A stretch of DNA of 38,216 nt from Acidimicrobiaceae bacterium (GCA_003133545.1 PKYA01000052.1:30576-68791), one strand, 5' to 3'; counted from the first letter of the stretch, positions 16,133-24,502 are shown. Made by a program: numbers and translations. Notes: generated from the letters alone by a model not told the origin.

Positions 16133-16923
16133 CGCAGCCGCAGGATCTACCCAAGGACGCGGCGCATCGCCTCGAAGAGCTGGAACACGGGCTCTTCACG
16201 TCTGACCTGTCGGTGAACGAATTCCTGCTCGTGAAGGAAGCCGGGTTCCATCCTCTCGGCTTCGTCATGGGATCGTCCATCTACCACATCGGTCTGCAGA
16301 CCCGGAAGTGGGGGGAGAGCCAGGAGCTCACGAAGCTCACCGAGGCCATGTACACCGCCCGCGAACTGGCTATGAACCGCATGGAAGAGGAGGCGACCGA
16401 GCTGGGGGCCGACGGCGTGGTCGGTGTCCGGCTCGATGTGAACTACTACGAGTGGGGGAGCGACTCGGCCGAGTTCATCGCGTTCGGCACGGCGGTGAAG
16501 GCCGAAAACGGCCAGTCCTATCGCAACGCCCAGGGGAAGCCGTTCACCTCCGATCTTTCGGGCCAGGACTTTTGGACTCTGATGCAGACCGGTCATGTGC
16601 CCCAGGGGCTGGTCATGGGGACGTGCGTGTACCACATCGCGCACCGCAAGCTCACCCAGGCGCTCGGCTCGGTGGGGCAGAACGTCGAGTTGCCCAACTT
16701 CACCCAGGCGCTCTACGAGGCACGGGAGCTGGCGATGACCCGCATGCAAGATGAAGCGGGGCAGCTCAACGCCAGTGGGATCGTCGGCGTCCGGCTCGAA
16801 GAGAAATCGCATCAATGGGGATCGCATACCATCGAATTCCTGGCCCTGGGTACGGCGGTCACCAAGACAACCGGCGAGGTCACGCTCCCCAAGCCGATCA
16901 CGATCATCTCGCTCGACAACTGA
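16129..16923 (+). CDS. Tandem YbjQ/DUF74-like protein A
   Basis: The 264-aa protein consists of two copies of a YbjQ-like (UPF0145/DUF74, 'heavy-metal-binding') domain, roughly residues 22-124 and 138-245. Each copy opens with PFTSDLS or LFTSDLS, continues with a helix containing ARELAM-RM, then GADGVVGVRLD (copy 1) or ASGIVGVRLE (copy 2), and closes with FGTAV or LGTAV. Single-domain YbjQ is ~107 aa and forms a pentameric ring; two-domain versions are less familiar to me. The GTG start overlaps the preceding TGA and its own TGA overlaps the next ATG (TGATG). It carries no export signal, so it is probably cytoplasmic. Its ligand is unknown. Confidence 0.78.
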   Translation: MTQPQDLPKDAAHRLEELEHGLFTSDLSVNEFLLVKEAGFHPLGFVMGSSIYHIGLQTRKWGESQELTKLTEAMYTARELAMNRMEEEATELGADGVVGVRLDVNYYEWGSDSAEFIAFGTAVKAENGQSYRNAQGKPFTSDLSGQDFWTLMQTGHVPQGLVMGTCVYHIAHRKLTQALGSVGQNVELPNFTQALYEARELAMTRMQDEAGQLNASGIVGVRLEEKSHQWGSHTIEFLALGTAVTKTTGEVTLPKPITIISLDN

Positions 16924-17828
16924 TGAGCGACGCGTCCGCCGATTTACCCGAAGCCGCTGTTCGCCGACTCGATTCGGCGGCGTTCTCGTCCGGGCTCACG
17001 GTGCCGGACTTCGCGGCGTGTCTCGAGCTCGGTCTCCAACCGCTCGCGCTGGTGCAGGGGTTCTGCGTCATGAGTTGGCGCTGGTACGGGGCGGGCTCGG
17101 CCTATATGCGAGGGATGAACCCCTACGCCCCCGGTGGGCAGGTCCAGGGGGCCTATGCGGAGACGTACCGGTGCCCGCATGGGTTCGTGTCCGCCGAACA
17201 CCGGATGTGGGGTCAGAACCTGGAGCAGACCTGGGTCGAATCCGCGTGGGCGCAGGGATACGGCACTTCGTACAACCGGATGCTCGAGGAGGCGGCGTCG
17301 CTGGGGGCCCACGGGGTGATCGGTGTGGCCGACCGGGTGGCCGAACTGGCCGACACCGGGACGGTCGAGTTCCACTTCCTGGGAACGGCGGTCAAGGTCA
17401 TGGATGGCCCACCTCCTCTGGGCGGCGTTCCGTGGACCACGTACCTGGCAGGGCAGCGGCTGACCAAATCGATCGAGGCGGGGTTCATGCCGGTTGCCGT
17501 GGTGGCGGCGATGGCCTCGGTGCGGGTGTGGGCCTATTGCATGACCGAGTACCTGATGGAGGGCAGCAGGGGCTGGGGTGGCCCCACATCGCCGCAGCAG
17601 GTCGAGCAGGTGAGCAAGGCCCACATGGCGTCGCGCCAGTTGGCTCGCAAGCACGTGCGCGAACAACTGGCGGGGGACACGCTGCACGGCGCCCGGATCG
17701 ACGTGGTGAAGCGCGAACTCGCACAGGGCGACGAGGTCATCGACTGCACCCTGCGCGGGAATCGGATGCGCCGCTTCAAGGATTTTGACGTGGTCCCGCC
17801 TCCCCGGCCCACGGTGAGGCTGGGATGA
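16923..17828 (+). CDS. Divergent tandem YbjQ-like protein B
   Basis: The 301-aa protein is a diverged paralogue of its neighbours. Domain one spans ~20-158 with FSSGLTVPDFAACLELG, a long aromatic insertion (WRWYGAGSAYMRGMNPYAPG), the helix MLEEAASLGAHGVIGVADRV and closing FLGTAVK. Domain two spans ~168-285, is weaker, and keeps TTYLAGQRLTKSIEAGFMPV and the final helix-strand pattern. The basic C-terminus (RMRRFKDFD) is distinct from the other two proteins. The start ATG shares one base with the upstream TGA, and its TGA overlaps the next ATG. The insertion and loss of motif in domain two suggest a different partner or ligand surface. Confidence 0.72.
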   Translation: MSDASADLPEAAVRRLDSAAFSSGLTVPDFAACLELGLQPLALVQGFCVMSWRWYGAGSAYMRGMNPYAPGGQVQGAYAETYRCPHGFVSAEHRMWGQNLEQTWVESAWAQGYGTSYNRMLEEAASLGAHGVIGVADRVAELADTGTVEFHFLGTAVKVMDGPPPLGGVPWTTYLAGQRLTKSIEAGFMPVAVVAAMASVRVWAYCMTEYLMEGSRGWGGPTSPQQVEQVSKAHMASRQLARKHVREQLAGDTLHGARIDVVKRELAQGDEVIDCTLRGNRMRRFKDFDVVPPPRPTVRLG

Positions 17829-18673
17829 CGGACATTCCGGCCGTCGACGTCAGGGCCGAGATGCTCAGCGGTGCAAAATCGTTGACCGTCGCCGCAGCGC
17901 CCACCAAGTCACGCGGCGTGACGTCGGACTTGTCCATTGACGAGGCTCTCCTTCTCCATGCGGCCGGTTGGGAGCCGGTAGACCTGGTCTGTGGGGTGTC
18001 CGTCGTCTCGGTGCCCATGGGTGTGTGGAATTGGGGGCAGGGCGAAATCACGTCAGCCGCGGCGGGGCACAACGCAGCCGTGAGGGAGGCGTCCGCCGAG
18101 CTGCGCAACGAGTGCGTCAAGGTCCAGGGCCACGGCGTCGTCGGCGTGCGCGTCGACGTGGAGGTGCACCCTCATCACATCGATGTGGAGCTGACGGGGA
18201 CGGCGGTGCGGCCGGTCAATCAGGGCGCGCATCCCGCGGTTCCCGCTTCCCCGTTCATCTCCGATCTCTCGGCACGTGACTTCACCTTGCTCGCGGGCGC
18301 GGGATGGATGCCCGTCGGACTGGCCTTCGGCGCCAGCTTCGTCTATGCCCCGCGGCGGTCCGCTGGGGACACCATGCGACAGAAGACGCAGAACATAGAG
18401 CTCACCAATTTCACCGAGGCGATGTATGCGGCCCGAGAATCGGCCATGGAGCGGATGCAGCAGTCCGCGCTCGACGTCCACGGTCAGGGCGTGGTCGAGG
18501 TCAAGGTGACCGAAGGTCCGATGCATTTCGCCCGCCACGCGGTGGGTTTCACGGCCTGGGGCACGGCGGTGCGCCTGGTCGCCGACGCCCACCAATTCGT
18601 GCAGCCACAGGTCATCCTCCCTCTGGACGACAAAATCGTGGCCTTCGAGGCACAGAGCCTCCGGGGAGCGTAA
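17825..18673 (+). CDS. Tandem YbjQ-like protein C
   Basis: The 282-aa protein again has two YbjQ-like domains. The first (~33-133) has TSDLSIDEALLLHAAGWEPV, GHGVVGVRVDVE and TGTAVR. The second (~144-250) has FISDLSARDFTLLAGAGWMPV, an ESAMERMQQSALDVHGQG helix, VVEVKVTEG and WGTAVR. The repeated 'SDLS...AGW-P' opening ties it to protein A. The start codon is in an ATGA overlap with protein B. An N-terminal extension of ~30 residues precedes domain one. With A and B it gives six domain copies, enough for an asymmetric ring or cage, which is inference only. Confidence 0.75.
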   Translation: MTDIPAVDVRAEMLSGAKSLTVAAAPTKSRGVTSDLSIDEALLLHAAGWEPVDLVCGVSVVSVPMGVWNWGQGEITSAAAGHNAAVREASAELRNECVKVQGHGVVGVRVDVEVHPHHIDVELTGTAVRPVNQGAHPAVPASPFISDLSARDFTLLAGAGWMPVGLAFGASFVYAPRRSAGDTMRQKTQNIELTNFTEAMYAARESAMERMQQSALDVHGQGVVEVKVTEGPMHFARHAVGFTAWGTAVRLVADAHQFVQPQVILPLDDKIVAFEAQSLRGA

Positions 18674-18678
18674 GGCCC

Positions 18679-19059
18679 ATGAACTGGCAGGCCTGGGCGA
18701 GGACATTCGAGAGCGTCGAGGGTCCGGACGCCTTCGCCGGGCTCTTCGCTCCTGGCGGCGTCTTCTGTGATCCGGTGACGCCGTGGACGACGGACGTGCG
18801 CAAGGTGGCCAGCGACACCGACCAGATCTTCCCCGACTGGGCGCAGCGGATCGATGTCATCCGGGGCGGCGAGGACTGGGCCGTCTTCGAATGGACGGGC
18901 ACCGGCACCTTCCAACAACAGGGCACCGCGGGCATTCCCATCATCATGCAGGGCGCTACCGTCATAGCCGTCGACGGGGACGGCAAGGTGACGTCGTGGC
19001 GGGACTACCTCGACACCAACGAGCCGATGGGCCAGATACAGGCCGGCCTCAAGGGTTAG
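18679..19059 (+). CDS. NTF2/SnoaL-like protein
   Basis: The 126-aa product looks like a cone-shaped NTF2-like alpha+beta fold: N-terminal helices MNWQAWARTFESVEGPDAFAGLF, then CDPVTPWTTD, VFEWTGTGTFQ and VTSWRDYLDTNE. Members act as isomerases, hydratases, cyclases or as non-catalytic binding proteins, so the substrate cannot be named. The ATG is 5 nt after the stop of YbjQ-like protein C, so it probably ends the operon. Its codon usage matches its neighbours. A hairpin at 19081-19094 follows. Confidence 0.78.
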   Translation: MNWQAWARTFESVEGPDAFAGLFAPGGVFCDPVTPWTTDVRKVASDTDQIFPDWAQRIDVIRGGEDWAVFEWTGTGTFQQQGTAGIPIIMQGATVIAVDGDGKVTSWRDYLDTNEPMGQIQAGLKG

Positions 19060-19080
19060 GTCGAACCTCGGGGGCCGGCA

Positions 19081-19094
19081 CGTCCAAAGGGACG
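19081..19094. terminator. Possible hairpin between converging genes
   Basis: CGTCC-AAAG-GGACG forms a 5-bp stem with a 4-nt loop in the 61-bp gap between the NTF2-like gene (plus) and the alcohol dehydrogenase gene (minus). No T-run follows on either strand, so it is a weak candidate for a bidirectional terminator. Confidence 0.25.
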
Positions 19095-19120
19095 GGCACC
19101 GATTCCCCGCGCCGCCGGCA

Positions 19121-20350
19121 TCAGCGGAAATCGAAGGCAACCTTGACGGCGCCGCTCTGTTCTTGCGTGGCCAGCGCCACGAAGGCGTCGCGCCATTGCT
19201 CGAGTCGGAAGGTGTGGGTCAGCATCGCGCGCAGATCGATCCGGCCGTCCTCCACCAGGTGCAGGTACTGCTCGATTCCGTGCCGCCGCACGCCGTCGAC
19301 CTCTTCGATCCCGAAGGCGTTGGAGCCCACCCACGAGATCTCCTTGAAGTACAGCGGGCTCCACTCCCAGCGCGCGGGTGCATTCACCCCGCTCTTGACC
19401 ATGGTGCCGCGAGCCTTGAGGAGCCGGACCCCCACTTCGGCCGTCTCCGTGCTCCCGACGGTGTCGTAGACGACGTCGAAGCCACCGGGGTGCGCCATGG
19501 GGAGAGCCCCCTCCACCCGCTGCAGCACGCCCCCTGACCACGCCGCTGCTGTTTCGAGCAGATCCTCGCGGGGGAAGGGGTGGGCAACCGTCGCCCCCAG
19601 TTGCTGGGCCAAGGCCGCCTGGGCCGGGAAACGCGCCACGACCATGACCTCGACGTCGGGATACAAGGCGCGCAGAATGGCGGTGGCCGTCGTGCCCAGT
19701 GCCCCGCCGCCGTAGACGAGCACTTTGCCACCCGATGGGGGCGGATGACGGGTGACCGAATGCAGGGAGACGGCAAAGGGGTCGGCCAGTACGGCGAGCT
19801 CATCGCTGATGGTGTCGGGAACGGGGAACAGCATGGACTCGTGGGCGGGCAGGTACTCGGCGAAGCCTCCGGGGGCATCCCGCGACGTACCGGTGTGAAT
19901 GCCCGGTGCCAACGGCCCGCGGGCGAAGTGCCAGCACAGACTCAAGTCCCCGTCCTGGCAGGCGCCGCACCGCGGCTCGATGCCTCGGGGCTCGCAGGAC
20001 AACCAAGGATTCAGGACAACCCGCTGGCCGACCTCGAGGCGAGAGACCCCGGGCCCGACCTCTGCCACTTGGGCGACGACCTCGTGCCCGAGCACGGTGG
20101 GGAAGGAGAAGAACCCGTTCATGGGGCTGTCGGTGAAGCCCTCCCCGTATTCGGCGAAGACCTGCTTGGCATCCGATCCGCAGATACCGGTGAGCCGTGT
20201 CCTGGCCATCACCCAGCCGTCCCGCGAGGGTCGCGGCTCCTCGAGCTCCTGCAGTCGCATCGGCACGCGGGAGAGGCCGGCCAGAAGCGGGTTCTGATCG
20301 TCGGGCGGAATCCACGGCTCGGGAGTGACCCCGTAGGCGAGCCCCCGCAT
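19121..20350 (-). CDS. Zinc-dependent alcohol dehydrogenase (MDR family)
   Basis: The 409-aa medium-chain dehydrogenase keeps catalytic-zinc ligands Cys57 (GICGSDAK) and His89-Glu90 (LGHEV). A structural-zinc set is formed by Cys119, Cys128, Cys131 and Cys139, with unusual spacing. The Rossmann motif VYGGGALGTTA is near residue 200. It should oxidise or reduce an alcohol/aldehyde with NAD(P). The N-terminal ~40 residues (GVTPEPWIPPDDQNP) are atypically Pro-rich. I start at the ATG at 20350 because it shares a base with the TGA of the DUF4190-like gene (TGATG). The frame continues upstream only as a shadow of that gene. Confidence 0.88.
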   Translation of the reverse strand: MRGLAYGVTPEPWIPPDDQNPLLAGLSRVPMRLQELEEPRPSRDGWVMARTRLTGICGSDAKQVFAEYGEGFTDSPMNGFFSFPTVLGHEVVAQVAEVGPGVSRLEVGQRVVLNPWLSCEPRGIEPRCGACQDGDLSLCWHFARGPLAPGIHTGTSRDAPGGFAEYLPAHESMLFPVPDTISDELAVLADPFAVSLHSVTRHPPPSGGKVLVYGGGALGTTATAILRALYPDVEVMVVARFPAQAALAQQLGATVAHPFPREDLLETAAAWSGGVLQRVEGALPMAHPGGFDVVYDTVGSTETAEVGVRLLKARGTMVKSGVNAPARWEWSPLYFKEISWVGSNAFGIEEVDGVRRHGIEQYLHLVEDGRIDLRAMLTHTFRLEQWRDAFVALATQEQSGAVKVAFDFR

Positions 20351-20835
20351 CAGTTCGTCCCGCAGTTGCCGTTGGAATTGTCGGTACAGATGTGCAGGTG
20401 GCCCAGAGTGGCCACCAGGATCACCCCGACGATGAAGAGCCCGATGAGGCAGAAGCCCACGATGATCCCGGCCAAGGCCATGCCGTCCCCTCCCAGCGTC
20501 CCATTCGACCTCCGGATCCGTCCTCGGGCCACGAATCCGAAGATGATGCCCAGGACGCAGGGCAAGCCGAACAAGAACGGGATGATGCCGGCGATGGAGC
20601 AGACGAGCGACGCGATCGCCAGGCCATTGTTCTGGGGAGATTGGACGGGGAAGCCCGGTGGCATCGGGTACGTATAAGGCTGTGCCGCCGGGTACGGAGA
20701 AGGCTGGGCCGCGGGGTACCCGTAGGCGTAGGGGATCTGCGCCACTTGTGGGGACGACCCGGCCCAGGCCTCGGGCGGGTACCACTTCCCGTCCGAGGCC
20801 AACCACCATCCGTCACCCTGCGAAACGTCGCTCAA
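20350..20835 (-). CDS. DUF4190-like membrane protein with WYPP N-terminus
   Basis: The 161-aa protein begins with GWWLASDGKWYPPEAW, a short tryptophan-rich module seen in many actinobacterial, notably acidimicrobial, membrane proteins. A Tyr/Pro/Ala-rich linker (to ~65) and two hydrophobic helices follow (about 70-100 and 115-145) with the NNGLAIASLVCSIAGIIPF pattern of DUF4190. The C-terminus has two Cys residues (HICTDNSNGNCGTN). The start appears to be TTG at 20835, preceded by GGTGAG. It is coupled to the alcohol dehydrogenase by a TGATG overlap, although no functional link is obvious. Confidence 0.78.
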   Translation of the reverse strand: MSDVSQGDGWWLASDGKWYPPEAWAGSSPQVAQIPYAYGYPAAQPSPYPAAQPYTYPMPPGFPVQSPQNNGLAIASLVCSIAGIIPFLFGLPCVLGIIFGFVARGRIRRSNGTLGGDGMALAGIIVGFCLIGLFIVGVILVATLGHLHICTDNSNGNCGTN

Positions 20836-20930
20836 ATCTCACCGCTATCCGCGCGCACCTTTGCTTGTTTCGGGGAGCATAAGGCCTCGGCCCGCCGCCG
20901 CCCTTGTGGCCGGTCACCCGCTCCCGGCTC

Positions 20931-21182
20931 TCACGGAAGGTACGGACAGTGCCGGCACCCGGACTCACAGCAGGTTCCCCTGGCTTCGAGATACGCCGCC
21001 GTCAGCACGGAAAGTCCCGTGACGGGATCGATGTAGCTCATCGATCCCCGGCGGAGCGCTCTCGAATGCGCGCGCACTATCTCGTCGAAGGCCGGATCAG
21101 AGGGCGGCAGCCGGTCCCGGTGCGGTGCAGTGAGAGGGCGATCGGCGCCGTCGTTCCCGCCCGGGGCCGGTGGTCGGCTCAA
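20931..21182 (-). CDS. DUF5522-type small Cys-rich protein
   Basis: The 83-aa product ends with YIDPVTGLSVLTAAYLEARG and a Cys/His cluster, TCCESGCRHCPY, which I recognise as the DUF5522 signature. Cys71, Cys72, Cys76, His78 and Cys79 could hold a metal or iron-sulfur cluster. The family has no established function. No ATG gives a sensible length; the frame's ATG at 21251 lies inside the HU gene. The TTG at 21182, 4 nt after the HU stop, is my preferred start and implies cotranslation with HU. A shorter ATG start at codon 48 would remove the conserved N-terminal HRDRLPPSDP block. Confidence 0.72.
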   Translation of the reverse strand: MSRPPAPGGNDGADRPLTAPHRDRLPPSDPAFDEIVRAHSRALRRGSMSYIDPVTGLSVLTAAYLEARGTCCESGCRHCPYLP

Positions 21183-21186
21183 GCGG

Positions 21187-21717
21187 TCAGCGTGCTCGCT
21201 TGACGGCCTTCCGAGCCGGCGCGCTGCGCACCGCCTTCTTGGCCGGCGCACGGCGCACGGCCTTGCGGGCGGCCGGGGCCTTCTTGGTGCTGCGCACGGC
21301 CTTCTTCGCCGCGGGAGCCCTCTTGGCCGGCGCCTTGGCGACCGTCGCCCTAACCGGGGCTACGGCCGTGGACTTGCCGGCCGCGGCAACGGCAGCGTTG
21401 TCGATGGGGAAGGCGCCCTTCTTCAGCCTTGGGGCAGTGGACGGGGCCAGCACGGCATCCTTGAACGCCTTCACCGGCGTGATGCGTGCCTTCTTGGAGG
21501 CCTTGATCCGGATGGACTCACCGGTGGCGGGGTTGCGCCCCATGCGAGCGGCCCGGTCTACCTTGACGAATTTGGCAAAGCCAGGAATGGCTACCGGTTC
21601 GCCCTTCGACACGACGGCGGTCACCACATCGGTGAATCCGTCGAGTACGGCTGCCACCGTACGGAGCTCAATATCGGCCTGTACCGCTACTGCTTTGGCT
21701 AGTTCTCGTTTGTTCAT
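21187..21717 (-). CDS. hup: HU-family nucleoid protein with basic tail
   Basis: Residues 1-90 form a typical HU fold: MNKRELAKAVAV, VLDGFTDVVTAVVSKGE, IPGFAKFVKV and the DNA-binding arm with RMGRNPATGE. After a spacer (~92-120) the chain is a ~55-residue Lys/Ala/Arg/Pro tail with PAKKA-like repeats, as in mycobacterial HupB and histone H1. It binds and compacts DNA. The ATG at 21717 is preceded by CAGAAT ending 6 nt upstream, a possible -10 of a leaderless promoter. A 211-bp gene-free stretch (21718-21928) separates it from the monooxygenase gene. It is followed by the DUF5522 gene. Confidence 0.95.
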   Translation of the reverse strand: MNKRELAKAVAVQADIELRTVAAVLDGFTDVVTAVVSKGEPVAIPGFAKFVKVDRAARMGRNPATGESIRIKASKKARITPVKAFKDAVLAPSTAPRLKKGAFPIDNAAVAAAGKSTAVAPVRATVAKAPAKRAPAAKKAVRSTKKAPAARKAVRRAPAKKAVRSAPARKAVKRAR

Positions 21718-21928
21718 GTTGACATTCTGGCCGAACTACACACCGTTGTGCACGTTTTGTCGTATTCGACCCGTCTGTCGTGCCTCCATGGAGCACCATT
21801 CGTGGCGTAATTTCGAGCGTCGCGGTCGCGAGGGCGCCGCGCTCATGGGCGAGCGCGGCCGCTCCTTTCCTGTCATTTTGTCCCCCGTGCGCGGTTGGGG
21901 GAACCAAACCGTCAACCGGTGATGCAAC

Positions 21929-23533
21929 TCACTGGCTGAGCGCGAACCCCACGTAGCCGCCATCCGCCACCTGTTGGCATTGCTCGGCATAGGGCGGGAA
22001 CCCGGGACAGGGCATGAACACACGGGGCTTGCCTGGCACATTGGCGCCCAAATACCAAGAGTTGCAGGTCGGGAACAGGGTGACCCCGGCGATCGCATTG
22101 ACGTATTCCACCCACTCGGACTGTGCCGCTTCGGTGGCCTCAATGCACTGGTAGGCGTTTTGGCGCAGATAGGCGACGCATCGGGAGATCCAGTCCACAT
22201 GCTGTTCGATCGACACGATCATGTTGGTGAGCACCGATGGGCTGCCGGGTCCCGTGATGGTGAACAGGTTCGGGAAACCCACCACCCCGAGTCCGAGATA
22301 GGAGTGCGGCCCGGCCGCCCAGGCTTCCCTCAGGCTGACACCGTCGCGCCCGCAGATGTTGATGCGCAGCAGCGCACCGGTCATGGCGTCGAATCCGGTG
22401 GCATAAATGATGGCGTCAAGCTCGTAGTGGGTAGCGGTCGTCGTGATACCCGTGGGAGTGACGGCTTCGATCGGGGTCTCGCGCAAGTCCACCAACCGGA
22501 CGTTCTGACGGTTGAAGGTGGCGTAGTACTCAGTGTCCACGCACATCCGCTTGCAGCCGATGACCTGGTCAGGGCACAGAATCTCGGCCGTGCGCGGGTC
22601 GCGGACGATCTCGCGAATGCGCTCCCGCACGTATCCGGCCGCCGTGTCATTGGCCTTGGGATCGAAGAGCAGGTCGGAAAACGATCCGAGGAACGAGAGC
22701 CCGCCCTCCTTCCAACGCGCCGCATACTCGGCCTGGCGCTCTTCAGCCGAGACCTCGAGGGCCTGGCGTTCCGACATCGGCAGCGTCCCCCCGATGGCGC
22801 TGAAACTCTGGCTGTTGGCCGCCCGGAAGGCGGCATAGTGCGCTTTGATCTCCTTTTGCTCCGATGGATCGAGCGGACCGTTCCATGCGGGTACCGAGTA
22901 CGTGGCCGTGCGTTGGAACACGACGAGGTCGCGTGCCTCTTGCGCGATGACCGGAATGGACTGCACAGCCGAGGAACCGGTTCCGATTACCCCGACACGC
23001 TGTCCCGTGAAATCAACCTTGGCATGGGGCCAGCGCCCGGTGTGGTACGTCGGACCGGTGAAGGAGCTTGCTCCCGCGATGTCGGGGGTATTGGCTGCAG
23101 AGAGACAGCCTGTGGCCATGATGACGAACTGCGCGGAGAGCGCGTCGCCTGACTCCGTGCGGACCGTCCATCGACGAGTGGCATCGTCGAAGACGGCGTC
23201 GGTCACCCGCGTGTCGAATTGGATGTCCGGGCGCAAGCCGAATCGATCGGTGACGTGATTGAGATAACTCAGGATCTCCGGTTGCGACGCATAGCGCTCG
23301 CTCCATTCCCACTCCTGCTGGAGTTCATCGGAGAATTGGTAGGAATACTGCATGCTCTCCACGTCGCAGCGTGCGCCGGGGTAGCGATTCCAGTACCACG
23401 TACCACCCACGTCGCCGCCCGCCTCGAGCACCCGCGCGGTGAGCCCGAGCTCGCGCACGCGGTGCAGCATGTACAGGCCGGCGAAGCCGGCCCCCACGAT
23501 CACTACGTCGACATCCTGGCGGCCTTCGGTCAC
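21929..23533 (-). CDS. Flavin-containing Baeyer-Villiger-type monooxygenase
   Basis: The protein (534 aa from the GTG at 23533) has two dinucleotide-binding sites, IVGAGFAGLYML and VIGTGSSAVQSIP. The Baeyer-Villiger fingerprint is present as FTGPTYHTGRWPH, and the ATG motif as IIYATGFDAMTG. Related enzymes (cyclohexanone-type) insert oxygen next to a ketone using NADPH and FAD. A GTG at 23599, 3 nt after the DNA glycosylase stop, would add 22 residues. I prefer 23533, preceded by a GGGGG tract, because it gives the normal short lead to the first Rossmann strand. The gene is last of a four-gene minus-strand unit with a Rieske oxygenase and ferredoxin. Confidence 0.9.
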   Translation of the reverse strand: MTEGRQDVDVVIVGAGFAGLYMLHRVRELGLTARVLEAGGDVGGTWYWNRYPGARCDVESMQYSYQFSDELQQEWEWSERYASQPEILSYLNHVTDRFGLRPDIQFDTRVTDAVFDDATRRWTVRTESGDALSAQFVIMATGCLSAANTPDIAGASSFTGPTYHTGRWPHAKVDFTGQRVGVIGTGSSAVQSIPVIAQEARDLVVFQRTATYSVPAWNGPLDPSEQKEIKAHYAAFRAANSQSFSAIGGTLPMSERQALEVSAEERQAEYAARWKEGGLSFLGSFSDLLFDPKANDTAAGYVRERIREIVRDPRTAEILCPDQVIGCKRMCVDTEYYATFNRQNVRLVDLRETPIEAVTPTGITTTATHYELDAIIYATGFDAMTGALLRINICGRDGVSLREAWAAGPHSYLGLGVVGFPNLFTITGPGSPSVLTNMIVSIEQHVDWISRCVAYLRQNAYQCIEATEAAQSEWVEYVNAIAGVTLFPTCNSWYLGANVPGKPRVFMPCPGFPPYAEQCQQVADGGYVGFALSQ

Positions 23534-23602
23534 CCAACCCCCATTGGCACCTGAACGATCGCAAAGTAGCACGCCCTCCCCGGACCGCTTGGGGGGCACC
23601 GC

Positions 23603-24115
23603 TCACCCCGGGGCGAACGCGGCCAGGTACAGGTCCCGGAACAGTGCGGTCATTTCTCCCATCTGGTAGCGCGCCTGTAGTCCGCTCGGGTTGGGGAGCA
23701 ACCACACCCGTGCCGCCCCGAGCACTTCGCTTTGCTCGCCGATGGCCGCTCTCGGGCGTCCAAACGCCGTGCGGTAGGCCTGGAGCCCGAGCACGGCGAC
23801 AAAACGTGGGCGGAGCTCCTGCACCTTTTCCTCGAGCCGACCGGGCGCGCCCCGCAGCTCTTCTGTGCTCAGCTCGCTGGCTGCCGCAGTCACCCGTTCC
23901 ACCAGGTTCGTGATGCCGATGCCGAGTGCAGGCAGAGAACCCTGCTCGGACGGTGCCAGGACAGAACTGGTGAACCCGGCGGCGTGGAGGACTCTCCAGA
24001 ATCGGTTTCCGGGCCGGGCAAAGTGCAGACCCAGCTCTCCCGACAGCGTTCCCGGATTGATCCCACAGAAGAGGACGCGCAGATCGGGTCCCACCAGATC
24101 CGGCACGGTGGTCAT
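23603..24115 (-). CDS. mug: G/U mismatch-specific DNA glycosylase (Mug/TDG)
   Basis: The 170-aa protein aligns well, from memory, with E. coli Mug: RVLFCGINPGTLSGELG near the N-terminus holds the catalytic Asn of GINPG, followed by HFARPGNRFWRVLHAAGF. The LPNPSGLQARY segment is the minor-groove intercalation loop. It should excise uracil or ethenocytosine opposite guanine. Two close starts exist: the ATG at 24115 (4 nt after the ferredoxin stop) and the ATG at 24127 (overlapping it). Its position between ferredoxin and monooxygenase genes is unexpected for a repair enzyme and may just reflect operon packing. Confidence 0.92.
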   Translation of the reverse strand: MTTVPDLVGPDLRVLFCGINPGTLSGELGLHFARPGNRFWRVLHAAGFTSSVLAPSEQGSLPALGIGITNLVERVTAAASELSTEELRGAPGRLEEKVQELRPRFVAVLGLQAYRTAFGRPRAAIGEQSEVLGAARVWLLPNPSGLQARYQMGEMTALFRDLYLAAFAPG

Positions 24116-24119
24116 GGGA

Positions 24120-24479
24120 TCAGGCATGTGGGGTACCGTCAGCCGGTCGCGTCCGCACGCCCGGTTTGCGGACGACGACGGTCCCGCCGGGGCGCACGCG
24201 GACCTGGCACGCCAAGCGCCGGGGCGGACCGTTGCGGCGGGGCAACGAGCGCAGCCGCGCTGCTTCCACCGGTCCGGCTGCGGACAGCAATTCGGAGCCC
24301 GCGAGCACCTCCATGGCGCAGACGCCGCATTCGGCCTGACCCCAGCACGTGGTGGGCCACTGGTAGCCCGCACGCCAGGCTGCCTGGATGACGGACTCAC
24401 CTTCGCGCACCTCGAAGCGGGCCCCACCCGGCTCCACGGTGACCTCACTCGTCTCTCGCAATGGGTCCGGGCTGGACAT
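24120..24479 (-). CDS. [2Fe-2S] ferredoxin
   Basis: The 119-aa product carries Cys-x5-Cys-x2-Cys (CWGQAECGVC) and a fourth Cys in RRLACQV about 30 residues later, the ligand pattern of [2Fe-2S] ferredoxins. It is preceded by GESVIQAAWRAGYQWPT. Its likely role is electron transfer to the Rieske oxygenase just upstream on the same strand (23-nt gap). The ATG at 24479 gives the normal N-terminus; the frame continues upstream into the Rieske gene only as a shadow. No ferredoxin reductase gene is nearby. It overlaps or abuts the Mug start. Confidence 0.88.
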   Translation of the reverse strand: MSSPDPLRETSEVTVEPGGARFEVREGESVIQAAWRAGYQWPTTCWGQAECGVCAMEVLAGSELLSAAGPVEAARLRSLPRRNGPPRRLACQVRVRPGGTVVVRKPGVRTRPADGTPHA

Positions 24480-24502
24480 GGGGGAGAAGGACGGGCCCAC
24501 CC

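Noticed and set aside
20351-20809. N-terminal extension of the alcohol dehydrogenase frame
   Set aside because: It only shadows the DUF4190-like gene on the same strand in another frame; the TGATG junction at 20350 fixes the start.
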